DNA from: Isoetes taiwanensis
Lineage: Eukaryota > Streptophyta > Lycopodiopsida > Isoetales > Isoetaceae
Assembly (NCBI GenBank): GCA_021234155.1
Contig: JAJEKV010000011.1
Coordinates: 2,044,001-2,108,000 of the forward strand
DNA: 64,000 nucleotides
Direction of reading: 5' to 3'
The position numbers were made by a program, and so were the translations under genes. The notes under the pieces are model-generated. The model was not told the DNA's origin. It saw only the letters and a program-made list of their open reading frames with translations, and searched no databases. This document shows positions 37,001 through 48,920 of this stretch, piece by piece (within the stretch, counting starts at the first letter, position 1; the number at the start of each line of letters is the position of its first letter).

Positions 37001-38789
37001 TTCTTATGATTGATATCCTGAAGGCCTTTTGTTGATGTAGATACAGGGGAATCGGCATCATGGGGAGCTCCCAAATTTGGACAGCTTGGTCAGAAGGACA
37101 TCTCTGAGTAAGTCCATTCTGATGAACTTTTTTTATAGAATGTAACACCTCTATTTTTATGTTTCCAAGCCAATTCCCAGGTTCCTCTAGCACCTTCTCG
37201 ATAACAGATCGATGGAGAAAATATGGGAAAAAAGGACGCAAAGAATAGCCCTTTTCCTAGGTAAATTTTCTACCTTATGCATGTTAAGCTTCATCTTTTA
37301 TTTGATCAATCCAATCCCATATCCGAATAGCCTTTTGAAGAACGATTCTAAAGGTAAAAGATCTAAAGTTTAAAGACCTTCTAGAAAACAAGATTGATTC
37401 TTATTTGGCTAACTGAATTAGTCGTGCATGGTTTTCATTGAGTAGATAAATAAAAAATTCTATATACAGAGTTGTTGCCAAGTGTACTTTCATTGCAGCA
37501 AGGATGTTATATGCTAGCTACTTGATAACAGATATTTACAATTTTCATGCTTTCATAAAAGATATAGCAATGACTAGAAGAGATATCCTTCTGTTCTTCT
37601 ATTTAGGTGAATTGATTGTCCTAGCCTATGCCCGTGTGCCACACTGCATCCTATGTCAAAGGCTACTCATTTCTCAGAAAGATATGGTTCAATAGCAAAA
37701 TTATTTACCATCTGTTGGTTTTGTCTATTTACTTCTGTCCATAATATGGTTGCTTAAATCCTTTGCTTATACATTTCAATGCTTGCCTGTATAAAAGTCG
37801 TCGGCAGCCTTATCCTGTTTGTTGGCTTGGGAACAGGGGGTTGTTAATTGTTAGATTTCGATTAAAATAGAATAGTGCATGTGTTGAGTTATAACTGTGC
37901 ATGTTTTAGGTTGTGTGAGGTGTGTGGCCAGTGTGCATTGCAGTGTTACGCTCAGCTTAAAATAGGTTCCTTACTTGGCACATGCATGCATGGTTTACAA
38001 AGGTTGAGTCATGTATGCAAGATATATGAAACAAAGTTTGTTTTAGTTTTAGTCTTAAGTGCTTAGAGATGTTATGATGTGGCTATTAGGGATTTGACTT
38101 GCAGTTTGGTATAGATAAGTGCATAGAGCATGCAGCGATGGGTGCTGCTACATATAGTTTGGATTTTCTTACATGCAGCTCTGCAGGGCAGATGGGCCTT
38201 CACTAATATTCACTGCTTCATTGCTCTTAACATCACAAATCACATGGTCAACGTCACAAATCCCATGGTGTATGCATCATTCTCAGGCATTTGCAACAAT
38301 ATGCTCCAAAGGTAGTGCAAAAGCCAGGTTAGGCATCATTTTTTAAGATCTTTGTGCTGCCAATCTTTGCATCGTGAAACTAGGAGGTCTACAACAGGGA
38401 GAAATGATGGTGTAAGTGATTTGTGCTCTGGACTTATGATTCTTTAGTGCCTCACAAAACACATACCCCTCTTAATTGTTCCAGACATTGATCCTGCAGA
38501 TATGGTATGGCTTAGCCACAAGATGTAAGAAACACATTGGTATGGCTTATGCACAAGATGTAAAAAGCACATGTCCCTCTTAATTATTGCAAACATTCAT
38601 CTGACAGATATGGTGCACAATTGATTTACTTAGGAGCTCTGCTGGCATTGATTTGTGCTAGAGGTTTTTTTGGTCATTCGTCAAGTCCTTCTGATACGTG
38701 GAATGGAATTTGGTGGAGTGTTTTCAAGCTATTGTAAATTACCAATGACTTGCCAAATATTCTAATATTTGAAACTTGGCAAACTATAG

Positions 38790-39372
38790 GAACGAGCTCG
38801 AACTGGTGAAGCATCTTCTGTAGAATATTTTGAATTAGTCGCTGTTATGTTGTGTAAAAAGCTTTACACTTTGGCTGCAAAATATTTGGATCATGCAATC
38901 AAAAATTGGGAAGGAGACGAACAAGATCTTGCTCAGGTAAGGCGTGTTTGGTATCTATGTTTAAAACTGTCCACATAAACATTAGTTAGTATGTTGTAGG
39001 TCTAAAATCTGGTTTCATTTGGTCACAATAGGATTCTCACTCAGGGCTCATATTTGCAACCTTTGTACCACAAGAAAATATGTTAATACCAGCTTGAATA
39101 GACAATGCTGATGCTGTCCGTTTTATTGGCAGGTTTATAATGCCCTCGGATTTACATTTTTTAGTAGTAAAAATGTTGAGCAAGCAATTGTCCAGTATGA
39201 AAAGGCTGTGAAACTCTCCCCAGAATATGTAGTAGCTTGGAATAACTTAGGGAATGCTTATGAGAAAAAGAAAGAGTGGGCAAAGGCATTGAAGGCCTAT
39301 GAACAGACATTGCAATTTGATCCTGACAACAAGGTCGCACTAGCACGCGAGATAAGCATCGTTTTAATGGAG
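38790..39372 (+). pseudogene. PYG7: PYG7/Ycf37-like TPR protein, two internal exons
   Basis: Exon 38,790-38,936 encodes [20 protein letters not shown] ... [17 protein letters not shown]; exon 39,133-39,372 encodes VYNALGFTFFSSKNVEQAIV, then KAVKLSPEYVVAWNNLGNAY and LKAYEQTLQFDPDNKVA. They are joined by a GT-AG intron in phase 0. This matches PYG7, the nuclear homologue of cyanobacterial Ycf37, a thylakoid TPR protein needed to assemble photosystem I. The conserved DQDLAQVYNALG join is exact. At the end, PYG7 proteins continue with a basic R-R-D segment; here that appears in the +1 frame (GAGATAAGCATCG read as RDKH), so a one-base deletion near 39,346 is likely. The N-terminal transit/membrane exons and the C-terminus are not found. 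Either a gene fragment carried by a mobile element or a dying locus. Confidence 0.75.
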
Positions 39373-40428
39373 GTAATCTCTCTGTTGATGGAAATGAGAC
39401 CTTGAAGTACCGTAACCTTGAACTAATGATCAGAAAACAAATTCCTGTTTATGCATTTGCAAGAAATGCCATTGTAACAAAATAAGAGGCGTCCACACAA
39501 ATAACTAGCATAGCATCATCACTGCATGATGTTATAACAAACTTTGTCAAGATGCCAATGCAACAACATAGCCAGCTTTGTATGAGATAGGCTCTTTTGA
39601 ACATGATAAGTTATATAGAACATAGAACAAATATGTATCATCATGATCATCAAATGTTATCAATAAATCCATTGACACTTTTTTGATATTTCTAATGTGC
39701 ACAAGGAAATACCCCCTTTAAACGTAGGCCAAATGTTATGTTTTGCTTGCATATATTCTTGCAATCAACATGGAAGTTAACTACACTTAACATTTCACAT
39801 TGGCATTTGAAGGGTTTGGGTTACACCACATTTATCAATGTCTTACAACATTGCTAGACAAGATGTTTTTGAATTCAACATACTTTGCAATAAACAGATA
39901 AACAGATGCGACATCCATGTCTTCATATCCAATTCATAGCATTGAAAGATCATCGCCAAACTCTTCTGTAGTTTTGTATGACCAAAGTAAATATGTCTTT
40001 TAATAATGATGCAACTTTATATTGTTATTTAAATGAGCATTGCATTCTTATTGAAACTTCGCCTTTGGAAGTACATTGTATGTTGCATTATCACATTACA
40101 CCTATCCAGTTGTTTCTTTAATGCTTCATAAAACATGGGAAGCGCATTCCCCTCTCAATATTGCAAACATTAATGCTTCAAAAAACATAGGAAGCGGATT
40201 CCCTCTCAATATTGCAAACATTGGTCATGTATATATGGCTTCTTTTCAATGGAATATCCACTCTAAACTTAGGCCAAATGAAAGATCCTCAGCTAGAAGA
40301 TTCTTGCTAAGCCCTCCAATGCCAGTAGTTGCAGTGGAAATGCCAATTTGTTGTAGATGCAATATGCATATTTTCATGCTCCAAATCTTTATTTAGCAAT
40401 AAACAACCACCTTTCAGATTGTTACTAG
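39373..40428. other. Non-coding 3' flank of PYG7 exons
   Basis: AT-rich with no further PYG7 exon seen. A short segment around GGAAGCGCATTCCCCTCTCA is doubled (about 40,138 and 40,190). If the Helitron end at 40,456 belongs to an element containing PYG7, this is Helitron interior. Confidence 0.35.
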
Positions 40429-40456
40429 GCCCGGCAACGCCGGGCACCATAACTAG
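40421..40456 (+). mobile_element. Helitron 3' terminus, plus strand
   Basis: GCCCGGC-AAC-GCCGGGC (40,429-40,445, perfect 7-bp stem) is followed by ACCATAA, then CTAG and a T: the standard Helitron 3' end. Compared with the terminus at 27.5 kb the stem carries a paired G:C to A:T change and an identical loop, as expected of related ends that keep the hairpin. The element would extend leftward and could contain the PYG7 exons. Its TC 5' end was not located. Confidence 0.65.
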
Positions 40457-40986
40457 TTTAACAAAATTTGGATTTATTCAAGTTTAACAGAGACCACTTC
40501 AAGAACGCCATTATAAGGATATATGCATTATTTGATTCTTCTTTATCGTTATAATTTTTAAAAGTTTTTATTATATAAGTTTATCTTTAAATTAAAACTA
40601 TAATGGTTATAAAAGAATAAAATTGATTTCTAAATTAATTTTTCATTTGAATCTATTTAAAATTAGACATTTCAAGGACATAAAAATTTCAATTTTCGGC
40701 GATTTAACAGATTCAAAATTTGGCAATCGTGTTTTAAATAAAATTTGATGATTTGATAAGCGATTGACAGAAAATTATTATGAGAATTTCACAATTTACA
40801 AAATTTTACACATTTAAAAATACTTTAACAAAAGTTTTAGACTGAAATTAATTAAATGATATTAAGTTATTGGTTTCATAATAATTATTGAATAATTTAT
40901 TATTGATAAAATAAAATATAATGACAATTAATTAATAGCTATTAAATTTTTTTTTATTTAAAACAAATGTAACCATTTAATAAATT

Positions 40987-41460
40987 TCAATCTAAAATTT
41001 TTGAAATCTGGAATGTTAAATCTCTAAGCACGTCATGTATCTGGCATGCACCTTCGTCGGAACGTTCGATCAAGGAATATCCAATTAACACACCCAAAAC
41101 AATGTATGTCTGTTGCATTGGATTTTTGCAATGATTATCTTTTAGCAACAAGCCCTCTCCTAGCCAACAATTCATTAAATCTTTTGCAACCGCTATTTCT
41201 CCATCTTCATAAAAAGCTCTAAAGTATAAATAGCATTCTCGTAATTTGCCCACATACTCTTCCATGCTCTCAAGAGCATCATAGCTGAGTCGTAGAACTT
41301 GTACTAAGTGTTTCTCATGGTCACCATCAATCATCTTTTGCTCTTTCAATTTTTGTAATGCATCATGCCATTCAGCCACTGTCCTCTTATCCGACATAGC
41401 TCGGCCTATGACTTTTAGAGCTAACGGGAGGCCCTTGCACTCTTGTGCCACACTCATTCT
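40987..41460 (-). pseudogene. NB-ARC (NLR resistance protein) fragment inside the MULE
   Basis: The minus-strand frame contains AQECKGLPLALKVIGRAMSD (the GLPLAL motif), a winged-helix-like segment with YLYFRAFYEDGEI, and CQIHDVLRDLTF (the MHD-motif region, here IHD). These are the ARC1/ARC2 parts of plant NLR immune receptors. The P-loop and the leucine-rich repeats are absent. The upstream junction joins directly to MULE transposase at about 41,460. This looks like host gene capture by the transposon; it is unlikely to work as a receptor. Confidence 0.8.
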
Positions 41461-42170
41461 CAATGGCAACCCATGCATATGCTAGTGGAAACAAAGACCC
41501 ATGAGCGTCGACTGCAACTGCAGTGAGCAAAATTCCCCTATACCTGCTTGTTAAGAATGTACCATCTAGCCCAATAACAGGCCGACAATGCCCAAATCCA
41601 CTCAAGCTAGCGCCAAAAGCAAGAAACATTCTTGTGAACCTGTTCTGCTCATCCTGTGAACCGTACAAATACTACCAGGATTAGCATCCATTAACCTAGA
41701 GCAGTAGTCATTCAATCGCTGGTAAGCTTCTTCATGTGAACCGTGAAGTTCATCCATTGCATTTTCCTTTGCTAACCACGCAACACGGTAGCTTATCTCT
41801 ACTCCATGCTCTCTTTGGACATCAGCAACAAGGTCTGAAGGTTTATAACTTTGGTGCTCAAGGAACTTCCCAAGATATTTTTCCGTCACCCACTTTGAAT
41901 TAGCTTCCTTATTGTTTCTCTGATTAACCCCACCACAATAATGCTCACCACCTATGCTCTTAATTGTAACCTCAGCACTATCCGGAGGTTTAGAAGCGTG
42001 GATCATCCATGCACAACCTTCAGCAGCACACTTTACTCTGTATCTAGAACGATCAGACTTAATCACTGATAATTCCACATGATCTTTGATGGCTTGATCT
42101 CGTACTGCAGCCTCGCATTCTTCAATTGAATCAAATTTAGCACCCTTACACAGTTCCATAGCTGGACATA
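41460..42170 (-). pseudogene. MULE transposase, N-terminal and start of catalytic domain
   Basis: From about 42,159: FDSIEECEAAVRDQAIKDHV and RYRVKCAAEGCAWMIHASKP are the MuDR-type DNA-binding domain. WLAKENAMDELHGSHEEAYQ leads into the MULE catalytic domain with RPVIGLDGTFLTSRYRGILL (first catalytic Asp present in GLDGTFL). A frameshift at about 41,650 separates the two open pieces. After AYAWVAIENE the frame leaves the family and enters the NLR fragment, so the second half of the transposase and its SWIM zinc finger are missing. A small 5' exon may lie at 42,484-42,409, before a GTAAGG donor. Confidence 0.85.
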
Positions 42171-43324
42171 GAACCTTCTGTGCTGGACACAGAATCAGTT
42201 AACATTCTCATAGCCAGTATTAAAGATACAAAGAAATTCATGAAAACAAAAGAAAGTTGAGCTTTGAGCTTTGAAATAAGGAACTTATGGAAGCAGAATT
42301 TGCCATAGATTTGGAAAAAGAAGAAACATATAGAGGCTTTGGAACAAGAAGAAATACTGAATACATGCATGAATTGCCAGAATTGATCTATTATGTGCTT
42401 TTCCTTACCTTGCAAATCGCTGCCTTGTATGGGGAGGCTGGACGGCACTAAATCGCTGGACGTCTCCTCCAACAGCACCGCCAAATCCAGAAAATTTCCC
42501 TCCGTTTCTGTTATCGGCCTTCTTCAGCCTGCCCGTTGCCTGCCCGTTGCCTGCCCGAAGGGTATTTTGGGGATTTCGGATTTGATAGGGGCAATTGTGT
42601 AATTTACCCATTTTGCAAGGGCATTTCAGTAACTTTCCCTAAAAAAATTAATAGTTAGTTATTCAGTAAGTGCAATATATTTTATTTCATCAATAATAAA
42701 TTATTCAATAATTATTATGAAACCAGTAACTTAATATCATTTGATTAATTTCAATCTAAAACTTTTGTTAAAGTATTTTTGAAAGTGTAAAATTTTGTAA
42801 ATTGTGAAAATTGCTTATCAAACCATCAGATTTTATTTGATATTATCACGATTGCCAAACTTTGAATCTGTTAGATCACTGAAATTTGAAACTTTTATCT
42901 CCTTCAAATGTCTAATTTTAGATAGATTCAAATGAAAATTAGTTTAGAAATCAATTTTATTCTTTTAACCATTATAGTTTTAATTTAAGGATAAACTTAT
43001 ATAATTAAAACTTATAAAAATTATAACAATCAAGAAGAATCAAACAATACATATATTCTTATAATTGCGTTTTTGAAGTGTTCTCTATTAAACTTGAATA
43101 GTCCTAATTTTGTTACAAGGTGTCAGAAGGACAATGCTGCAATAGAGTCCGTTGCGAGGCAGCGTCAGATATTATTAGGTAACTAAATTAGTTAAATTGG
43201 TATACTAAAGTTTCTATTATTATTTAAAATAATAATTTATTAACTAATTATACTAAAATTACTATTATTATTTAATTATTTGCATTTAAGGTAATTCTGT
43301 ATAATTAAAATGTTATTTTTTTTT

Positions 43325-43870
43325 AAATATTTAAAAAAAAATCTTAGATTGAAATTCATTAAGTGATTACATTTATGTTAAATAAAAAACACTAATGACC
43401 TATTATTAATTAATTGCCAATATATTTTATTTCATCAATAATAAAAATATTAACTTTATTATTTAATTAATTTCAACCTAAAATATCTCTTAAAGTATTT
43501 TTAAAAGTGTAAATATTTATAAATTGTGATATTCTCATTAATCATTAATAGTTTTTAAGTCAATCACTTGTTGAACCATCCAATTTTATTTAAAAATTAT
43601 CATGATTGCTAAATTTTAAATTTATTAAATCACTGAAAGTTGAAATTTTATATTCTTGAAATGTTTAATTTTAAATTGATTCAAGTGAAAATTGGTTCGG
43701 AAAGCAATCTTATTTTTTGAGTTTTAAATTAAAGCTAAACTTATATAATTAAAACATATAAAAAATTTAACAATAAAGAAGAATTAAACAATACATATAT
43801 TCTTATAATGGCGTCCTTGAAGTGTTATCTATTAAATCTGAATAAGTGTAAGTTTTGTTGAATATGTCAT
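43325..43870 (+). repeat. Additional MULE terminal-repeat copy
   Basis: This matches the right arm of the MULE at 42,645-43,118 in the same orientation and, inverted, the left arm including its inner border near 40,990. It is more diverged. It could be a remnant of an older related element into which the current one inserted, or the true outer end. Confidence 0.6.
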
Positions 43871-43879
43871 AAAACGAAT

Positions 43880-45160
43880 TTGGTTCTTGCTCCGTTTTGG
43901 TTTATTATACGGGATTGCTGGATATGAGGAGGGTTGGGGGTTGGCTATAAGTCCATTTTAAAAGCGTGGGAATCCAGCCTTTGCAGTCCATAAAATTTCT
44001 GGGCAACAATTTCTTTCTTCTCATGTTTGGTGCGTCGGCGGCAGTGGAGCGTGTCGTTGTATGGGGCGTTGACCTTATGTGGGGGAATTATTTGATCTAC
44101 CTGTAGGAATTTAACTTTTATTCAAGCTTCAATTGTGAATCGGCAACAACAAGGTTAAGGGAAGTGTTAATCGGCAACAAGGCAATCAGCTTGCTTATAT
44201 ATCTCCTCTGTTTGCATAACACATATTGGTCCAGACAGATCCGGCCATTTCTGGTTCATCCGTGCTTTTTTTCGTCTGAGATCTTTTTGTTTCTATCCAA
44301 TATATTTAGCAAGCCACATGTCAATTTCTTGGCATATATGAATTGCACAATATATATACATCTATGCATATGAATACCATCACTACCAGCACTACACTCT
44401 TGGTGTAAGTGTCCAAAGCCTCTCGGTCTTAAAGATTCTTTGCTGGTTCCAATATCTTGATCTCCCGGCGGATATATTGCTCCCGAAGTTTATGATGGCA
44501 ATAGTCAATAGACTAGGTGCACATATTTCTCACTCAATGTGTCGCATTACCTGCAAACAATCTATTATCGTCCTCGATAACAGTCAAGAGTGGAGATTGG
44601 TACTTGCAGTTCCCCCTCAAGCTCTTAAACGGCGCTGAGATCCAAAGAATGTTTCCAGCACTTTCAGTCTTTGCAGGCTCAATTCATGAGCGCAGGCCCG
44701 CCCCAGTCGCTGAGATTCCAAGGGAAACGGTTCAGGCTCCATTACAAACTCCTCATGCGCAGAATCCACCATAGGCTGTGTCTCAGCCTAATGTGCCAAC
44801 GGTTGACCTGGAGAGAAATGATAATGCTGGCTAGATTGAGACTTCTAATATTCTCGTCAGGAATCTGCACCATATTCAGCAGCTTCAGGAGCTAGCAGAG
44901 CAGCAGCAGCCCCCACATTTGCACTTGGGATCGTCACACTATCCGTCAATGCATCCGTCGGAGTCAGGTTCTATGTCCACCCACAGTTCCTCGGAGGAGA
45001 TGGCCTTCGACAAGGTAGCACGTGTGCGATCTTGGGTTGACAAGACCGATCTAGCTATGGACTTCACTTCCATCCACAATCGGATCAAGGTCCTATATCT
45101 TCGGCGAGGTCGGGGCGAAAGAAGAAGCAGTGAAGGAATCCCTCATCTTACTAGTTCATA
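43880..45160 (+). other. Likely 5' part of L1 element; no clear gene
   Basis: Several frames just upstream of the L1 endonuclease start (for example 44,919-45,212 with SSHYPSMHPSESGSM) have the hydrophilic look of an L1 ORF1 or linker, but no zinc knuckle or RRM was recognised. The 5' end of the element is not defined. Confidence 0.3.
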
Positions 45161-45163
45161 TGG

Positions 45164-48100
45164 ACATGAAGATTTTGAGCTGGAATATGTGAAGGATCCA
45201 CTCATTGCCTAGCAAGTGAACGAGAGTCACATTGGCCATTCGTAAGATTGATCCAGATATCTCGTGTCTTCAAGAGCATAAGTATCACAAAGGTGATACC
45301 CGCACGCTTTTGGACATCTTCGGTCCACAGTATGCTATAGCAGTGTCTACATCAGGCACTTCTAAAGGTGCTCTGCCATTGTATGGAAGATGAATGTTCA
45401 TGTGACATTTACTCTTGCCGACCAATGAGGCTGATGGGTTATCATCAAATGGCTGGAGGGAGGGCAGGAATGGGGGATCATAAATGTCTATGCCCACAAT
45501 AATGCGCGGCATAGGGGGGTGTTATGGGCATCTTTGAGAAGCAAGGTTAGTGCTTTGGATGCTTGAGTGGTCTGGTTGTTGCTTGGCGATTTCAGTGGTA
45601 GAGATCGTTCAGGATAAGTGTGGCCGAGGATCGAAGGTGGTACAAGGTTTCGAGCTAGAACAATGGTTGAAACTACTAGATTCCCTACACCTGGCAGAGT
45701 CACCTAGAGACAGTACGTTCACATGGTGCAATCATTGGAAAGGGGTAGGTCGGGCCTATGCTCAGTATGACAGATATTATGTCAATACCCTAGTCATGGG
45801 TCTTGCACCTCAGCTCAAGTGACAAAATCTTCTGTCCACCGCGGTCTCTGACCATACTCTGCAGTTAATTTCACAGGGTCTCAGCTCAGTCAGACCATCG
45901 AGAATAGTGTTTAAACTAAAATACATCATACTTAAAGGACGTTGATTTCTCTTGGAAATGCCAGTAGATCTGGTTCTGCACTTTTCGTGATAATTTCGCA
46001 ACTTCAGGCATGATTAAATCCCTAACTGCTGTTAAATCATTCGCGAAATCCTGGGGAAGACAGAAAGCTCAGCAAGAGCGGGAGTCCTTAGAGGGATTGT
46101 ATCAAGAACTAGAAACTCTCATACTTCGGCCTTCTGATGGAGTACAGAAAAATGAGATATTGCATCTCATTTCAGCTGATGAATCGAAGAGAGTATCTCA
46201 GGCAAAGATGAAGACGGGAATCACCTGGTTGAGAGAAGGTGATACCAATTCCACAATGTTCTTTAGGGCAGCTCGACTAAAGAAGTATGCAGCGTCAATG
46301 TCATCTTTGAAAATGCCTAATGGCCAGATTCTTCAATTGCCCGCATATATTAAACACTTTGCATTTCAATATTTCTCTCACTTCTTCTAGAAAAAAGAGT
46401 TATCAGTATAGTGATGTCTTGGAGAAAAATTGTGTTAAACAAGATATCATGCAAGGTCTCGGTGGAAAAGAGGCAGGAACTATAACATCCATTCACTAAG
46501 CATCAGCTTGAGGAAGCTTGTTGTGTAATGGCCCCCCATAAATGCCATGGCCTGGATTCGCTTGATTATAGACTGAACACTGGTTGCATCTCGTTCATTC
46601 CCAAGATGAAAGAGCCTACTCCCATCTCTGATTGGTGTTCGATTACATTACTATCGTCTGTATACAAGATAATTGCTAAGGCCTTATCTCGAAAGCTTCA
46701 AGTGGTCCTCATGGATCTATCAATTCAATGCAATATGGCTTCATTCCAGGAAGGCATATCCTCAATTATGTTGCAGTGGCATTTGAGGGCGTACATTGGG
46801 CGCAGAAGATAGGTCAACGGATCGTTTATTTAAAGCTAGATTTTTCCAAGGCATACGACAGTGTCCGCTGAGACTTCCAAGGTGGATGATGCTAGCCTTT
46901 GGCTATGGGGTTATGAAACTCCTTACTTCTGCTAGAGCCATTGTACTTTATCATGGCGAATCTTCACTGATCTTTCGTGTTGGCCGCGGAAAGGGTGTCC
47001 GCTGGCTCTTTACCTATTCACCATTGTCTTAGAGGGTCTAAGGATGGTGGTTTGGTCGCAATTGGAAGTCAGTACACCAATGATTCCTTTCTTTTTTTAC
47101 AAGCTGACGAGGTAAATTTGACAAACACGAAAGAGCTTTTGGACACATTCTCTATTGCATCCGGCTGTCTAATGAACTGGACAAAGTGCTCTGCGTTGTG
47201 GCTTTCATGCAAGCCAATGCCTGCCATTTTGTCTAACTTCCCATGGCAAGGAGATGCTCCAGGCTTTTGAGTATCTCGTTTGGCATTGATATTTCTGCCA
47301 CAGGTATTTGAGAGGATATTCTGGTGGGTTTGTGTTGACATCTCAATTGGTGGAAAGGTGGAAAGCTCTCAATGGCCGGCAGAATCATAGGCTCGATGCA
47401 TATTTATATGACATTTGTCATCTTGGCTCCAGAGTGCAAGATGTTGGAAATCTCCTCAATTGTCCCTAACTTTGTTTGAGGCTATAATGAGGAAGGGGCA
47501 GTGGTTAAAGTCGCATGGTGGAAGTTTGTGCACCCCAAAGGTGCGGGAGGACTGGGGATTTTAGACCTTTCTCTCCATGGCAAGGTCCTGGTTTCAATGT
47601 TTATTTTTTCCATCCTTAGGAATGAAGTTGACTCTCCTAGTATGGCTTTGCTTTCTCAGTCCCTATCTCACTCCGTGGTTTTTCACAAATCGGCTGTCCT
47701 TGCGCGCCTACCGTGGGCGCTATTCTCAGATATTAAGTCTTATATTAATGCCTCTCCCTTTCTGAAGAGCCTTCTACGAGCCTGGGAACAGATGCATCCG
47801 TTGTTTGAGATCGATGCCTCATGTTGCATCCAGTTGACATCATCACCATGGTGGATCCCACTCGCCCCTAGTGTGTTACCCTCTGTATTGGCATCATATA
47901 CTGATCCTCATGTTCAGTGCAGATGGTCATAACATGGGCTCAATTCGGTGGAGGATTGGTACTTTGATGGCTAATTGGCGCCCTGGCAATTATTCTGAGA
48001 CAGTTTCGACTTAAAGAACGAGATAACACGATCTGGGCTCGAGTTGCAAATAATCTTCCATTATACCCACCACGAGGGACAGGACGAATGTGGTGATGCA

Positions 48101-48862
48101 ATTCAAAGGCCGATCCCTCCAACTTTGTCAAGTCTTGCTATGAGCTTATGGCAATTCTCCCCCTCAGACAGATGGGCTCTACAAGTTCCAAGAGACAATT
48201 GGGGCATGATTTGGAGATGGATGTGGAATCCAATCTCGCCCCCTAAGATGCGCACGTTATTATGGCACATAGTACACCGCTCTTTAAGGGTGAACATGTG
48301 GGTACACAGAATAAAACCATTTATCAGTGAATTATGCCCTATGTGTAACATCTGTGCTGAGACCTTGGAACATTGCATGTTCTTGTGCATTGAGATGTAG
48401 CCTATATGGCATTGGGTCCAATGCTTATTTCACACCTCTCTCCGTAGTCAGGATGTTCTTCTGGGGATTATATCCTATACATGGCCCCAAGTTAAGAAAC
48501 TAGCTTTCCATATGTGTAAAATATAGTTATTATGGCTTGTATGGAAGAGGCAACACATGACGGTTTTCAAGAACGAAGAGTTGCACACCGGTGCCCTCAT
48601 CCCTCGATTGAGGTACAAGCTGTACCTCTCCTATCAGCCTTCTACTCAAAAAGAACAATTTAAGGTTACTATTTGGGAAAGGACGCTCCTCAGTGTGGAC
48701 AGTTACGACGTATTCATTCCATGAGAATTGATGTAGGCTATGTTTTTGCAGTGTGTGCGGGCTGTCTTCCGAGCATGCTTGCTTGGGCAAGTGTATCCCT
48801 ATATTGCTCTTCAAGTACTCTAATTTTTATTAATTAATTACTTTTATCCTTCAAAAAAAAAA
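45164..48862 (+). mobile_element. L1-type LINE, ORF2 remnant
   Basis: ORF2 begins MKILSWN at 45,164, the usual start of the L1 AP endonuclease, and continues with PDISCLQEHKYHKGD. A linker (46,010-46,390) holds GITWLREGDTNSTMFFRAA. The reverse transcriptase region (46,530-47,270) has SITLLSSVYKIIAKALSRKL and LKLDFSKAYDSV followed by a stop in place of the usual Trp. The catalytic FADD is YTND (about 47,075), so the enzyme would be dead. A zf-RVT domain lies at 48,230-48,400 (LLWHIVHRSLRVNMW, CPMC, EHCMFLC). It ends in poly(A) at 48,853-48,862. Many stops and frameshifts. Closely related to the copy at 32-34 kb. Confidence 0.82.
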
Positions 48863-48920
48863 TCAAAACAAGGTGTTGCGTACGAAGCGTCACCTCCTGT
48901 GATCCGAGAATGTGTTTGCA
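48863..48920 (+). repeat. Fragment of dispersed repeat (cf. 9,865)
   Basis: CAAAACAAGGTGTTGCG ... GATCCGAGAATG follows the L1 poly(A) directly and resembles 9,868-9,920. The L1 may have inserted into, or next to, a copy of that repeat. Confidence 0.4.

Larger units (their letters stand above)
40450..43870 (-). mobile_element. MULE with long terminal inverted repeats and a captured NLR fragment
   Basis: The left arm (about 40,455-40,955) is matched inverted by a right arm (about 42,645-43,118), close to 500 bases each. Shared blocks include TAAATTAAAACTATAATGGT, AATAAAATTGATTTCTAAA and TTCATTTGAATCTAT. A further, more diverged right arm lies at about 43,325-43,870. Between the arms are a truncated MULE transposase and an NLR gene piece, both on the minus strand. 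A clean 9-11 bp target duplication was not found, probably because of the second right arm. The left edge abuts the Helitron end at 40,456. Confidence 0.75.
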
